This document shows, in pieces, positions 1-7,190 of a stretch of DNA of 64,000 nucleotides (position 1 is its first letter; each line of letters opens with the position of its first letter). Source of the DNA: Bacillus sp. WMMC1349 (GTDB taxonomy: Bacteria > Bacillota > Bacilli > Bacillales > Bacillaceae); the NCBI RefSeq assembly GCF_013155385.1, contig NZ_JABJUQ010000007.1:2028001-2092000 (forward strand), given 5' to 3'. The notes beneath the pieces were generated by a model. It ran no database searches and was not told the DNA's origin. It worked only from the letters and a program-made list of their open reading frames with translations. The position numbers and the translations under genes were made by a program.

Positions 1-83
1 TGAGACTATGGTTGGTATCTAACAAAAATATCCTATGTTATGCTTTGTTAATGAAGATAAATATGTATGTTTAGGAGGTACTT

Positions 84-296
84 ATGAAACCAAATGAGGA
101 ACATGAACCAAGTCCTAAAGTAGTATCGTGGTTAACTTGGATAATACCAATAATAATGATAGGGTTAATATTTCTCCTTAAAAATATCCATCATCCTTTA
201 ACTGATGTATTATTCTATATTGTATGTGCGAGTGTAATAATCTTAGTCGTTTTCAGTATCATTAAAGAGAAAAAAGCAAATAAAAACAGGAAGTGA
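84..296 (+). CDS. small two-helix membrane protein, unknown
   Basis: This 70-residue protein is not recognised. It has a charged N-terminus, two hydrophobic segments (about residues 15-34 and 41-59) and a Lys-rich tail, which suggests a small inner-membrane protein with both ends in the cytoplasm. The start is a good ATG preceded by AGGAGGT. It lies 7 bp upstream of the next gene on the same strand, so the two are probably cotranscribed. The DNA is very AT-rich, like the following gene and the decayed immunity cassette, which suggests the whole 5' end is an accessory region. The function is open; a partner of a polymorphic toxin whose body would lie left of the window is one guess. Confidence 0.6.
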   Translation: MKPNEEHEPSPKVVSWLTWIIPIIMIGLIFLLKNIHHPLTDVLFYIVCASVIILVVFSIIKEKKANKNRK

Positions 297-303
297 GAAC
301 TGT

Positions 304-951
304 TTGAAACCTGAAAGTTTTTTAAATTTACAGCCACTAAAATTTTTGGATGGCTGGACTATAGTTTTAAATGAGTTAATGTTAGAAAAATATCTGGATA
401 TAGACAGTGAAAAAGAAAAAACTCTATTATTATTGGAAAATCAAAAACGTAATGCTAGTATTATTGTTCTCGGGAAGAATAACAACTATATGATTAAAAC
501 TATAAATTTGGAAACAAACAAAGTTCTTTCTGAAGAATTACTTTTAGAGTTTCATCATTTAGTCGTTAAGTTAGAGTTAATGATTTGGGATATAGGTAGC
601 GATTTAAATGGTAAAGAGATTCCAAATGTATTAAGTATGAAGATTCCAGCAGGTTGGTCAATAGATTACCTTTCGTTAAAAAACACAGACCCCAGATATA
701 TTGATGCTAATGATGATGCATGGTTATTCGATTTTAATCAAGATCTCTTACAAATCACTCATAAATCCAAAGGTTTATTATTGGATATAGGGTGGTATCC
801 AGAAGGAGATTCAGCAGGTGGTTATGGAATAGTCCTAATAAGAAATGAAAATTGGGAACAACCTTTAGAGGATACTATATGTAACAATCCTAGTAAATTA
901 ATTAACCAATTAGATAAGATATTTTTAAAAGTGCTTCATCATATATACTAA
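304..951 (+). CDS. unknown protein, possible toxin-immunity protein
   Basis: This 215-residue soluble acidic protein has no signal peptide or membrane segment. The start is TTG, preceded by AGGAAGTGAG, 7 bp after the preceding small membrane gene. The C-terminal third holds a Gly/Trp/Asp-rich stretch (WYPEGDSAGGYGIVLI, about residues 161-176), which reminds me of immunity proteins of Bacillus polymorphic toxins, but I cannot name the family. The context supports the guess: a decayed immunity-like reading frame follows at 1217-1556. A short CCCTAGGGG palindrome with a T-run at about 981-997 may be its terminator. Function is not established. Confidence 0.6.
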   Translation: MKPESFLNLQPLKFLDGWTIVLNELMLEKYLDIDSEKEKTLLLLENQKRNASIIVLGKNNNYMIKTINLETNKVLSEELLLEFHHLVVKLELMIWDIGSDLNGKEIPNVLSMKIPAGWSIDYLSLKNTDPRYIDANDDAWLFDFNQDLLQITHKSKGLLLDIGWYPEGDSAGGYGIVLIRNENWEQPLEDTICNNPSKLINQLDKIFLKVLHHIY

Positions 952-1021
952 AATTATGAGATTAGAAGAGAATGTCTATACCCTAGGGGTTTTTTTGATG
1001 AAATTTCTTCCTTTACTTTAA

Positions 1022-1186
1022 TTGCATGAGTATGCAAACAGCCTTAAACATACAAATTATCCGCATATTTCCTCTAAAAGCACATACATCCATAGTCAAG
1101 GATACAAAAATGGTTCTGAAACACCGCTTCTACAGAAAAATATTAAAAAGGGCTTTGTAGAAAACGAGAAAAATCAAGTAGATTGA
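1022..1186 (+). pseudogene. short orphan frame, possible toxin C-terminal remnant
   Basis: An open stretch of about 54 codons begins after a TAA at 1019 and ends at TGA 1184-1186, 30 bp before the decayed immunity-like gene. It has no convincing ribosome site; the first usable codon is TTG at 1022. It encodes a polar peptide rich in Asn, Lys and His (for example HTNYPHISSKSTYIHSQGYK). Its position directly in front of an immunity-type frame is typical of orphan toxin tips in polymorphic toxin loci. This is inferred only from position and composition; no toxin family was recognised. Confidence 0.22.
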
Positions 1187-1216
1187 AGCAAATCATTTAG
1201 ATAAGGATGAAGACAT

Positions 1217-1556
1217 ATGGCAGTAGGTTTTAAGGTGGGTTATTATTGGTATCAGGTTGGACACGGTGACATCTTACATTCGTTTTTTTCAACTGTGAGT
1301 TATCATTTAGAAGAAAACAGTTAGGGGTCAAAATATCCACTTTGGCTATATGATCTTTATCAAGGAAAACTCGAAAGAAAAAAGATTGGCAAAGCGCTTG
1401 AAGAATTAGAAGATATTAAATGTCAATTGAAGAAAGATAACATAAGTGAGGAGATTACTGACCTACCTCATTATTTCGTTACAAGTGATGGAGAGCAAAA
1501 GTGCTCTTAAAAAAAGGTTGAAAACAAATTCAGACGTTTATATTGACAGTATTTAA
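1217..1556 (+). pseudogene. decayed immunity-type gene (Imm70-like)
   Basis: The ATG at 1217 opens a frame beginning MAVGFKVGYYWYQVGHGD that reads FFSTVSYHLEENS, then meets TAG (about 1322-1324). It continues in the same frame with GSKYPLWLYDLYQGKLERKK to the TAA at 1508. A plausible end (LKKRLKTNSDVYIDSI, stop 1554-1556) lies in another frame, so a frameshift near 1490-1505 is also needed. The start and the HSFFSTVSYHLE region resemble, from memory, Imm70-type immunity proteins of Bacillus LXG toxins, where Trp normally stands at the amber position (TGG to TAG). With two lesions it is very probably inactive. Confidence 0.6.
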
Positions 1557-1615
1557 TTTTGGCTTCGTTCCAGACCTGTCTGTCGCTTAACATCAGACGT
1601 CGTTGTTTTGAGTCC

Positions 1616-1764
1616 ATCATAGGCTCTCCCTACCGATGAAAATCTCCTAGCATTTTAAGCATATATTTACTAATTGAATTTTAAGTCACTCTGATTACAT
1701 AAAAGTGAACGACTTCAAATTTTAAAATTGGTAATTCGTAATATGCTGACAAGGAGCCTATCAT
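1616..1764. repeat. palindromic 149-bp element
   Basis: The ends carry a near-perfect inverted repeat (ATCATAGGCTC at 1616-1626 against GAGCCTATCAT at 1754-1764, 10 of 11 paired). The interior is also an imperfect palindrome: AGCATAT near 1660 pairs with ATATGCT near 1740, and AT-rich arms meet around 1690. It encodes nothing. It could be a miniature inverted-repeat element or a long hairpin. No second copy was noticed in the window. Confidence 0.5.
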
Positions 1765-1845
1765 ACCTCCCACTTCATATCAAGAACTGTAAACTGAGCG
1801 GCTCACGATTTGACCAGCGAGGGCTCAATTTCATGTGAGCGAAAA

Positions 1846-1971
1846 CAACTCCTGCGGGAACAGCGAGCTGGGCGAGAACCCACAAGAGCAAGGAACAAGC
1901 TCTGAGGAGGCTCGCGGAAAGCGAGCAAATTCCCTATCTTCAATCTTGCACACTACTTTCTGGACACCCCC
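1846..1971. repeat. interspersed repeat, copy A
   Basis: This is a copy of the GC-richer intergenic repeat also found at 4235-4315, 20088-20172, 30321-30496 and 32297-32453. Shared words are CTCCTGCGG, AACAGCGAGC, GAGGCTCGCGGAAAGCGAGC and a right end like TGGACACCCC. It has the same orientation as the 30.3-kb copy and lacks a clear left terminus. No protein is encoded. Confidence 0.7.
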
Positions 1972-2010
1972 ATCTGCAAAATGCCGACTTTAGACATAGC
2001 CCTCATATTG

Positions 2011-2496
2011 TCATGATAGAATGGCTGCAAATGTTCCATTGCATGCTTTTGCTAAATCTAGTGGTGATAATTTTAGTTGCATACCAATTTTCCCTGCACT
2101 AACAATCATATAATCTAATGCTTTTGCAGTTGTATCAATATAAGTAGGAAACAACTTTTTCATACCAATCGGTGAGCAACCACCTCGAACATATCCAGTT
2201 AAACCTAGAAGGTCTTTCATTGCAATCATTTCTATTTTCTTTTTGCCGATTACTTTTGCTGCTTTTTTTAAATCTAATTCGCTTGCAACAGGTACAACAA
2301 AAACATAATAATGATGATCTCCAGACGTTGCAACCAACGTTTTATAAACATATTCAACGGGATAACCGATTTTTTCTGAGACAGAGATACCATCTACCGA
2401 TTGTCCAGCATCTGTTTTGTAACTTAATAACTCATAGGAGATTTTTTGTTGTTCAACCAAACGAACTGCATTTGTTTTTGCCATTTTTTTAGCCAT
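2011..2496 (-). CDS. ybaK: YbaK/EbsC-type aminoacyl-tRNA deacylase
   Basis: This 161-residue cytosolic protein covers the full YbaK/ProX fold, the usual family length. Family members hydrolyse mischarged tRNA, chiefly Cys-tRNA(Pro), in trans. The conserved Lys (YKTLVA, K52) and the Gly-rich [10 protein letters not shown] loop (about 104-113), which line the substrate pocket, are present. The start codon follows GGGGGAAAAAT. It stands alone on the minus strand, with repeat copy A just downstream. The family is confident; the exact tRNA specificity is not visible in the sequence. Confidence 0.9.
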   Translation of the reverse strand: MAKKMAKTNAVRLVEQQKISYELLSYKTDAGQSVDGISVSEKIGYPVEYVYKTLVATSGDHHYYVFVVPVASELDLKKAAKVIGKKKIEMIAMKDLLGLTGYVRGGCSPIGMKKLFPTYIDTTAKALDYMIVSAGKIGMQLKLSPLDLAKACNGTFAAILS

Positions 2497-2583
2497 ATTT
2501 TTCCCCCGCTATCATGTTATATCTCCATAATTGTAACAGAAAAATATGAATAACAAAGATCTATATATAGTTTACTTAAATCA

Positions 2584-3396
2584 TTACCTCTTTATCATGA
2601 AGTCTTTCAAAGCTGTCTCTCCTTTTAAATTCCTATGTTGTTGAATGAGATCAATTGTGTGAAAGAGTAAGCTCTTATCTCCCCAGTTTCCATGTCCAGG
2701 TACTACTGTTTTGACATGTGGATATTTTTCAATTACCTTTTTAACAGAGTCTTCCCATTGTTCTACATTTGCATCTGAAAGGTTACCAAGATCATTTGCA
2801 CCTAGTGACTTGATTAAGCACCCACCAAATAATAGCTTAGATTTGGGAAACCACACCGTAATGTTATCCTTCGAATGACCTTCCCCAGGATAAAAAGCTT
2901 CAATAACAGTATCCCCTACTTGCATGATTGGATTTACATCAAGTGTCGGTTTAGGCGAAGGATATCCATATTCTTTAGCTAATTTTGCTGTTAATTTTGT
3001 ACTGCGCACATCGATACCTTGTGTAAGTAAAGCCTGAATACCTGAAATACTATCATCATGCGCATGTGTAATTAATGCCAGAACGACTTTTTTGTGCAAA
3101 TGTTTTTTGATCATTTTTAGTAACTCTTCAGTTTTTTGGTCGTTTCCCCATGCTGTATCAATCAAAACGACTCCATGGGAAGTAGAAACGACTAACCCAT
3201 TATGGTCATACGTTTTGCCATTCCACTCATTGTATGATGTATGAGCCCATACTTTGTCATTCAATTTCGTTAAAACAATCGACTTATCTTGGTTCATCAT
3301 CTGAGCAGAAAAAGTTGTTGAATGGGCACTTATTGGATTATAAAACAAGATCAAGGTAACAAATAATGTTAACAACAAACGACACACGATTTTCAT
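2584..3396 (-). CDS. bla: subclass B1 metallo-beta-lactamase (BcII-like)
   Basis: A 270-residue secreted zinc hydrolase that should open beta-lactam rings. An N-terminal hydrophobic signal (residues 1-25) is followed by the metallo-beta-lactamase fold. The Zn1 ligands H111, H113 (HAHDD) and H174 (GEGHS) and the Zn2 ligands D115, C193 (GGCLIKS) and H235 (PGHG) are all in place. The substrate-binding Lys three residues after the Cys (K196) is the mark of subclass B1. Overall it reads like BcII of Bacillus cereus. No mobile element or regulator adjoins it, so it looks like a resident gene. Its expression and spectrum cannot be read from the sequence. Confidence 0.92.
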   Translation of the reverse strand: MKIVCRLLLTLFVTLILFYNPISAHSTTFSAQMMNQDKSIVLTKLNDKVWAHTSYNEWNGKTYDHNGLVVSTSHGVVLIDTAWGNDQKTEELLKMIKKHLHKKVVLALITHAHDDSISGIQALLTQGIDVRSTKLTAKLAKEYGYPSPKPTLDVNPIMQVGDTVIEAFYPGEGHSKDNITVWFPKSKLLFGGCLIKSLGANDLGNLSDANVEQWEDSVKKVIEKYPHVKTVVPGHGNWGDKSLLFHTIDLIQQHRNLKGETALKDFMIKR

Positions 3397-3696
3397 CTAT
3401 GATTCTCACCTTTCTACATTGGGTTTTGCCAAACGTATCATACAATATTAGACATTATCCCATTCAATCCTTTAATAAAAGATGTAAAAAAATAAAGTTC
3501 TTCAGGTACAACTATATTCGTGGAATCTTCACATTTTGACTGCAAAGTGGTACTGATGTATAAAAGAAACCGATTGATTTGATTGTCCTTAGCTAACGTT
3601 CTCCAAAAGATGACTAAACAAATGTAAGTTCCAAAAGAATTGAGCTTAAATATGCTTTTTTTAAGAAGCTGTTTTTAAATATTACAGTTTAGAAAA
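3397..3696. other. intergenic, nothing recognised
   Basis: About 300 bp between the metallo-beta-lactamase start and the cotD terminator. It is AT-rich and presumably holds the lactamase promoter, but no convincing -35/-10 pair, repeat or short gene was identified. Confidence 0.4.
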
Positions 3697-3741
3697 TAGA
3701 AAAATGCACTCTGCAGAGCAAAACAACTCTACAGAATGCAT
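3697..3741 (-). terminator. Rho-independent terminator of cotD
   Basis: Read on the minus strand, TGCATTCTGTAGAG pairs with CTCTGCAGAGTGCA across an 8-nt loop and is followed by TTTTTC. It lies about 65 bp past the cotD stop codon. Confidence 0.8.
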
Positions 3742-3806
3742 CATTGTAAGGAATTTCACGTTCATTGGGAAGGTCAATGTTCATTCATTTATCCGAATGT
3801 TGAAGT

Positions 3807-4028
3807 TTATCTGCAAGGTTTTCCGCAATAAGAATGATCATGTGAAACTGGTTTATATTTTGAATAAGTGTGCGGATAGTAATGAACGTGTTCAAATTTA
3901 TGATGATGAACCTTTTTTGTATGCTGCGGATGGATGTGAGGAACGATTGCTTTAGAGAATCTATGGTGTTCACAATAGTTAGTAGGATACACAATTGGCG
4001 GCAGCACATGTGGTTTGCAAGGATACAT
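3807..4028 (-). CDS. cotD: spore coat protein CotD-like
   Basis: This 73-residue His-, Pro- and Cys-rich protein matches CotD in pattern: the HPTxxCEHH-type segment (YPTNYCEHHRFSK), VPHIHPQHT, HVHYYPHTYS and a Cys near the C-terminus. CotD is an inner-coat protein made in the mother cell late in sporulation. ATG 4028 is chosen because AAAGGAG sits 9 nt upstream; the in-frame ATG at 4058 has no usable site. A SigK promoter lies at 4070-4096 and a terminator at 3697-3741, so it is a single-gene unit. Antisense frames here are shadows. Confidence 0.88.
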   Translation of the reverse strand: MYPCKPHVLPPIVYPTNYCEHHRFSKAIVPHIHPQHTKKVHHHKFEHVHYYPHTYSKYKPVSHDHSYCGKPCR

Positions 4029-4069
4029 AAATACATTCTCCTTTCCCTTTGGTTTCATTCCTTCACTAT

Positions 4070-4096
4070 TAAATTATGATAGAAAGAAAAACTCGT
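4070..4096 (-). promoter_or_regulatory. SigK-type promoter of cotD
   Basis: On the minus strand the -35 AC is followed by exactly 16 nt and then CATAATTTA, matching the SigK consensus (AC, 16 nt, CATANNNTA). It lies about 40 bp upstream of the chosen cotD start, which fits the known mother-cell expression of cotD. Confidence 0.8.
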
Positions 4097-4234
4097 ACTA
4101 ATAAAATGGCTGATTTAGGGGTCTTTTTGTGACCTATTTTATAGTAACGGAAGTGGATCGCTGCCATCATACTGACCATATGCCTTAGCATAAAAGACAG
4201 TAGCATATGTAAAAAATCAGTCTTCTCGAGAAAA

Positions 4235-4315
4235 GGGGGTGTCCTGAAAGTTGTGTGGATGAGAGCTCGCCATTCCCCCTGATTCATGTTGATAAAGGGC
4301 TTTTTAAACAGCTCC
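4235..4315. repeat. interspersed repeat, copy B (internally deleted)
   Basis: It starts GGGGGTGTCCTGAAAGTTGT and ends GGCTTTTTAAACAGCTCC, matching the two ends of the 32.3-kb copy, but it lacks most of the GC-rich centre. The junction is at about GATGAGAGCTCGCC. An open frame that crosses it on the minus strand (4069-4347) is a by-product. Confidence 0.65.
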
Positions 4316-4334
4316 ATGCTAGATTCAAAATGAA

Positions 4335-4383
4335 AGTCCGACCACATTTACAAAATTCATTTTGAATTTGTATTGATCGGACT
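4335..4383. repeat. imperfect 49-bp palindrome
   Basis: AGTCCGA (4335-4341) pairs with TCGGACT (4377-4383), and the AT-rich inner arms (TACAAAATTCA against TTGAATTTGTA) also pair imperfectly. It adjoins repeat copy B. It could be a terminator-like hairpin or an element end; no gene depends on it clearly. Confidence 0.45.
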
Positions 4384-4468
4384 AAGTTTAGCTAGACCAT
4401 AATGTGCATTTTGTACAAAAATCCATACATCTTTCTATTATAAAAATCAACATAAAAGGAGGAACACA

Positions 4469-4525
4469 ATGGCCAAAACTTCGACGATTGTTAAACAGAA
4501 ACGAGATCAAGGCAGACTGCACTAG
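4469..4525 (+). pseudogene. 18-codon frame, possible rpsN2 (S14 paralogue) remnant
   Basis: ATG 4469 has an ideal AAAGGAGG site 7 nt upstream, and the frame MAKTSTIVKQKRDQGRLH is followed by a strong terminator. The first dozen residues resemble, from memory, the start of the zinc-independent ribosomal protein S14 paralogue (MAKxSxIVKxxKR...). If so, almost the whole gene is deleted while its expression signals remain. It could equally be a genuine tiny peptide. No Zur-type operator was seen upstream. Confidence 0.35.
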
Positions 4526-4527
4526 TC

Positions 4528-4559
4528 ATTCGGAAGTTTAAACTTTGCCGAATTTTTTT
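4528..4559 (+). terminator. Rho-independent terminator
   Basis: ATTCGG pairs with CCGAAT, extended by AAGTTT/AAACTT inside, and is followed by a run of T. It ends the 18-codon unit. Confidence 0.75.
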
Positions 4560-4647
4560 CCGTGATCTTTTACCTATAAAAGGCAGGTTCCCGGTGTTAA
4601 AGAAGCTGTCAGACTCATACAAGCTGGCTTTTTTATTTTGTTTCTAT

Positions 4648-5865
4648 TTATTTTGTTTCTACCGGATTCATTCCAATAGGATGAACTGCTTCTCCCTTTT
4701 CTTTACAAACCACACTTCGTTTTGAAGCAGATGCTAATAATAAAATGAAGCTAACAAGTCCGATCCATATCAATACAGAAACAGGTTGACTCAAACTTAA
4801 ATCTTTATGGAAGAACAGTAAATCACGCAGACCGTCTGCAGCGAAGCGCATTGGTAACCAAGGATAAAACCAATCGCGATAAAAGGTTGACATAAATTCT
4901 GGTGCTATCGTTAATAATGGTGTTCCAAAAAAGAAAAGAATACCGAAAATACCTGCCCCGCCAGCTCCAATCCATGATATAACTGCAGAGACCATTAAGT
5001 AAAAACAGCCATAACAGATAGTGATGAATAATGCAGTTTCGTGCATTTGCGGTATGCTGAGACCCACCCAATCATTCGCGATCCAAACAATACTATATCC
5101 GGTGATCATGGCAAGAACTATACCAATTAAGCCTTGAGTCACTCGCGATAAAAGTGCATCAGTCCGGCTTGAACATTTTATTTTTCTTGCTGTTAGAAAG
5201 ATGAGGACTGCCCCGATTAAACTAGACATCCAAAGTGGTTGAATCAAAGAAACCGGTGCATTTCCATTCGCACTGTGACTTCCGGTTTGATTGACATTTT
5301 CAACTTTACTAGTGACCGGTGATGCTATGGCAGAAGCCTGTTCAACAGTAAGTGATGCACCTTGCTTTTTAAAATTTGTCAAAATCTGTTTCCGACTATT
5401 TTGATTGATCAGTTCGACGACTTGATTCAATATTTGTCCAGATGCATTCGCTGCCATTGTATTAGCACCTTGATTGATCACAATGTGAATCTTCGGCGCG
5501 GCTGGATTTTTCGTTTGGAATGTAGCCTGTTTTTGACTAAAATCTTTTGGAATGATTAGAGCGGCATAATATTTACGATCATTCAGCCCTTCATGAACAA
5601 GTTTCTGATTTTTGACTTTCACCCATTTGGCTACAGGCTGTTTATCCGATTTTGATAAATGAATGATTTTTTGGGCAATGTCCTCACCCAAATTCATTTT
5701 TACCTGACCCGATATTTTGATTCCCTGATCTTCATTCACAATGGCAATTGGCAATTTTTTGGGAACAGGATTGACCGATGGAATTAATGTGAGTGAAAAA
5801 ATCAATGTCACGGCAAATACAATGATCGGTACTAATAAAACGAATTTTTTCTTTAACAATTTCAT
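4648..5865 (-). CDS. YhgE/Pip-like ABC-2-type membrane protein
   Basis: A 405-residue membrane protein with the architecture of the YhgE/Pip and ABC-2 permease group. It has one N-terminal helix (about 8-28), a large extracytoplasmic domain (about 30-205) beginning with the typical LPIAIVNEDQG segment, and then about five helices to the end. Members take part in export or envelope stress; no ATPase adjoins it. It is transcribed away from the TetR gene at 6043, and the shared 180-bp region carries repeated AATAAAC motifs, so control by that regulator is likely. The substrate is unknown. Confidence 0.75.
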   Translation of the reverse strand: MKLLKKKFVLLVPIIVFAVTLIFSLTLIPSVNPVPKKLPIAIVNEDQGIKISGQVKMNLGEDIAQKIIHLSKSDKQPVAKWVKVKNQKLVHEGLNDRKYYAALIIPKDFSQKQATFQTKNPAAPKIHIVINQGANTMAANASGQILNQVVELINQNSRKQILTNFKKQGASLTVEQASAIASPVTSKVENVNQTGSHSANGNAPVSLIQPLWMSSLIGAVLIFLTARKIKCSSRTDALLSRVTQGLIGIVLAMITGYSIVWIANDWVGLSIPQMHETALFITICYGCFYLMVSAVISWIGAGGAGIFGILFFFGTPLLTIAPEFMSTFYRDWFYPWLPMRFAADGLRDLLFFHKDLSLSQPVSVLIWIGLVSFILLLASASKRSVVCKEKGEAVHPIGMNPVETK

Positions 5866-5888
5866 TTGATAAGACTCCTTTTACTAAA

Positions 5889-6007
5889 AATAAACATTGT
5901 GTTGATTAATGTTCTCTGTGTTTATTATAATTAATTTGTATGAGAACTCAATGAACAATAAACCTGGATATGTCAATTAGTCGACACGAACATCGATATT
6001 GTTTATT
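5889..6007. promoter_or_regulatory. divergent control region with four AATAAAC half-sites
   Basis: AATAAACA at 5889-5896 is inverted at 5919-5926 (TGTTTATT), and AATAAAC at 5957-5963 is inverted at 6001-6007 (GTTTATT). The two pairs lie between the divergent TetR and YhgE-like genes and are natural operator candidates for the TetR protein. This is inferred from symmetry and position. Confidence 0.5.
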
Positions 6008-6042
6008 TTTTAAAAAGTTTTTTAATGGAGGTTCATAAAAAA

Positions 6043-6648
6043 ATGGAAAAGAAAAAGGCTGACAGAAGAATTCATCGGACGAAAAGGCTGATTAGAGATG
6101 CATTATCTGTCTTGATGGAGGAGAAATCTTTCGAAGAAATTACCGTAAAGGATATAACAGAAAAGGCTGATATTAATCGGGGGACATTTTACCTGCATTA
6201 TCAAGATAAATACGATTTATTGGAACAAAGTGAAGACGAAGTCATTAAGGAGATACAAACATTAGGTATGGAGTCGATCAAGTTTATAGAGAGTTGGAAA
6301 GTTTCTGTAATTGAAACACCTCTCCCATTTATCGTGAATGTCTTTGAATACTTCAAAAAAAATGCTGTTTTTTTGAAGCCGATTTTAGGACCAAAAGGAA
6401 CGGGCTCATTCCCTATCAAGTTTAAATCTGTATTGTCCGCCAACTTAATGCGTATTAGAAAGACGATCAAGGGTGACACTCTTGTACCAGAGGAATATTT
6501 AATTTCTTACATTGTTGGTGCTCATATCAGTGTCTTACAGCAATGGCTTGAAAGCGGAATGAAAGAAACCCCCGAGGAAATGGCACTGAACCTGTCAAGA
6601 ATGACTGGTATGGGACCAGCATTTGCAGCAGGTTTAAGAACAAAATGA
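6043..6648 (+). CDS. TetR family transcriptional regulator
   Basis: A 201-residue protein with an N-terminal TetR helix-turn-helix (about residues 18-58: SFEEITVKDITEKADINRGTFYLHY) and a helical ligand domain of the type with a C-terminal TetR_C segment. ATG 6043 is used because GGAGG lies about 10 nt upstream; the ATG at 6025 overlaps that site. It is divergent from the YhgE-like exporter gene, a standard layout for a local repressor, probably also controlling itself. The effector is unknown. Confidence 0.88.
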   Translation: MEKKKADRRIHRTKRLIRDALSVLMEEKSFEEITVKDITEKADINRGTFYLHYQDKYDLLEQSEDEVIKEIQTLGMESIKFIESWKVSVIETPLPFIVNVFEYFKKNAVFLKPILGPKGTGSFPIKFKSVLSANLMRIRKTIKGDTLVPEEYLISYIVGAHISVLQQWLESGMKETPEEMALNLSRMTGMGPAFAAGLRTK

Positions 6649-6700
6649 ATGTATAACAAATCAATATCAATCCACAATATAGAACAAAGGTGGTGAGATC

Positions 6701-6811
6701 ATGCATAAGAAAGGTATTAAAAACGGTAGTATTGAACAGCTTAAAAATGATCATGAAACAGAAAGTGCATTCCAACAAGAGCATAAAAACAAACAACAAA
6801 AAAAGCGTTAA
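6701..6811 (+). CDS. small hydrophilic protein, unknown
   Basis: A 36-residue, Lys/Gln/His-rich peptide (starts MHKKGIKNGSIEQLKNDHE) with a good AAAGGTGGTGAG site 4-7 nt upstream of ATG. It lies 52 bp after the TetR gene on the same strand and could be cotranscribed with it. It resembles the many tiny hydrophilic proteins of Bacillus, but no family was recognised. Confidence 0.45.
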   Translation: MHKKGIKNGSIEQLKNDHETESAFQQEHKNKQQKKR

Positions 6812-6857
6812 AGTTGTAGGTGGGTGGTGTAAATGATGAACACTCATTCTCTATAAA

Positions 6858-7064
6858 TTTTTAGTGTTCCATTTACTGACATGGTTGCCTTACTTAGTAT
6901 TAGGAGCCATCTCTTACTTGGTTTCTTGCTGCCGAGAACCAATATATCACATTTAATCTGGGCTATTCTTGGTATGCAGAACAATAACTCCATATGCTTC
7001 ATTAGCTTTAGCGTCTCTCGTCAGTGACCGCCTTTCATCTTTATATGACGGCAAATGGTTTTAG
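6858..7064 (+). pseudogene. degraded membrane-protein fragment
   Basis: This frame reads FLVFHLLTWLPYLVLGAISY, is broken by TAA, and then continues TPYASLALASLVSDRLSSLY to the TAG at 7062. Another frame in the middle reads LLPRTNISHLIWAILG. The hydrophobic pattern split over two frames with a stop looks like a decayed small membrane protein. It has no clear start and the family is not recognised. Confidence 0.35.
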
Positions 7065-7153
7065 ATGAACACTCAAATGAAAAGCGGGAAAACAGAGGCA
7101 CACTACAATACCAAACTGAGACAGGATAAGAACTTTATCCGGTCTTACCTTGG

Positions 7154-7190
7154 TAAAAGAGTAAGCCTGCACTTTGGCAGGCTTACTCTT
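7154..7190 (-). terminator. Rho-independent terminator of azoR
   Basis: A perfect 14-bp stem (AAGAGTAAGCCTGC / GCAGGCTTACTCTT) with a short loop follows directly on the azoR stop codon, with TTTTACC on the minus strand. Confidence 0.85.

Noticed and set aside
3704..3955. 83-codon plus-strand frame antisense to cotD
   Set aside because: It starts inside the cotD terminator and has no ribosome site; the minus frame matches CotD.
4069..4347. 92-codon open frame on the minus strand
   Set aside because: It crosses repeat copy B and the cotD SigK promoter and has no ribosome site.
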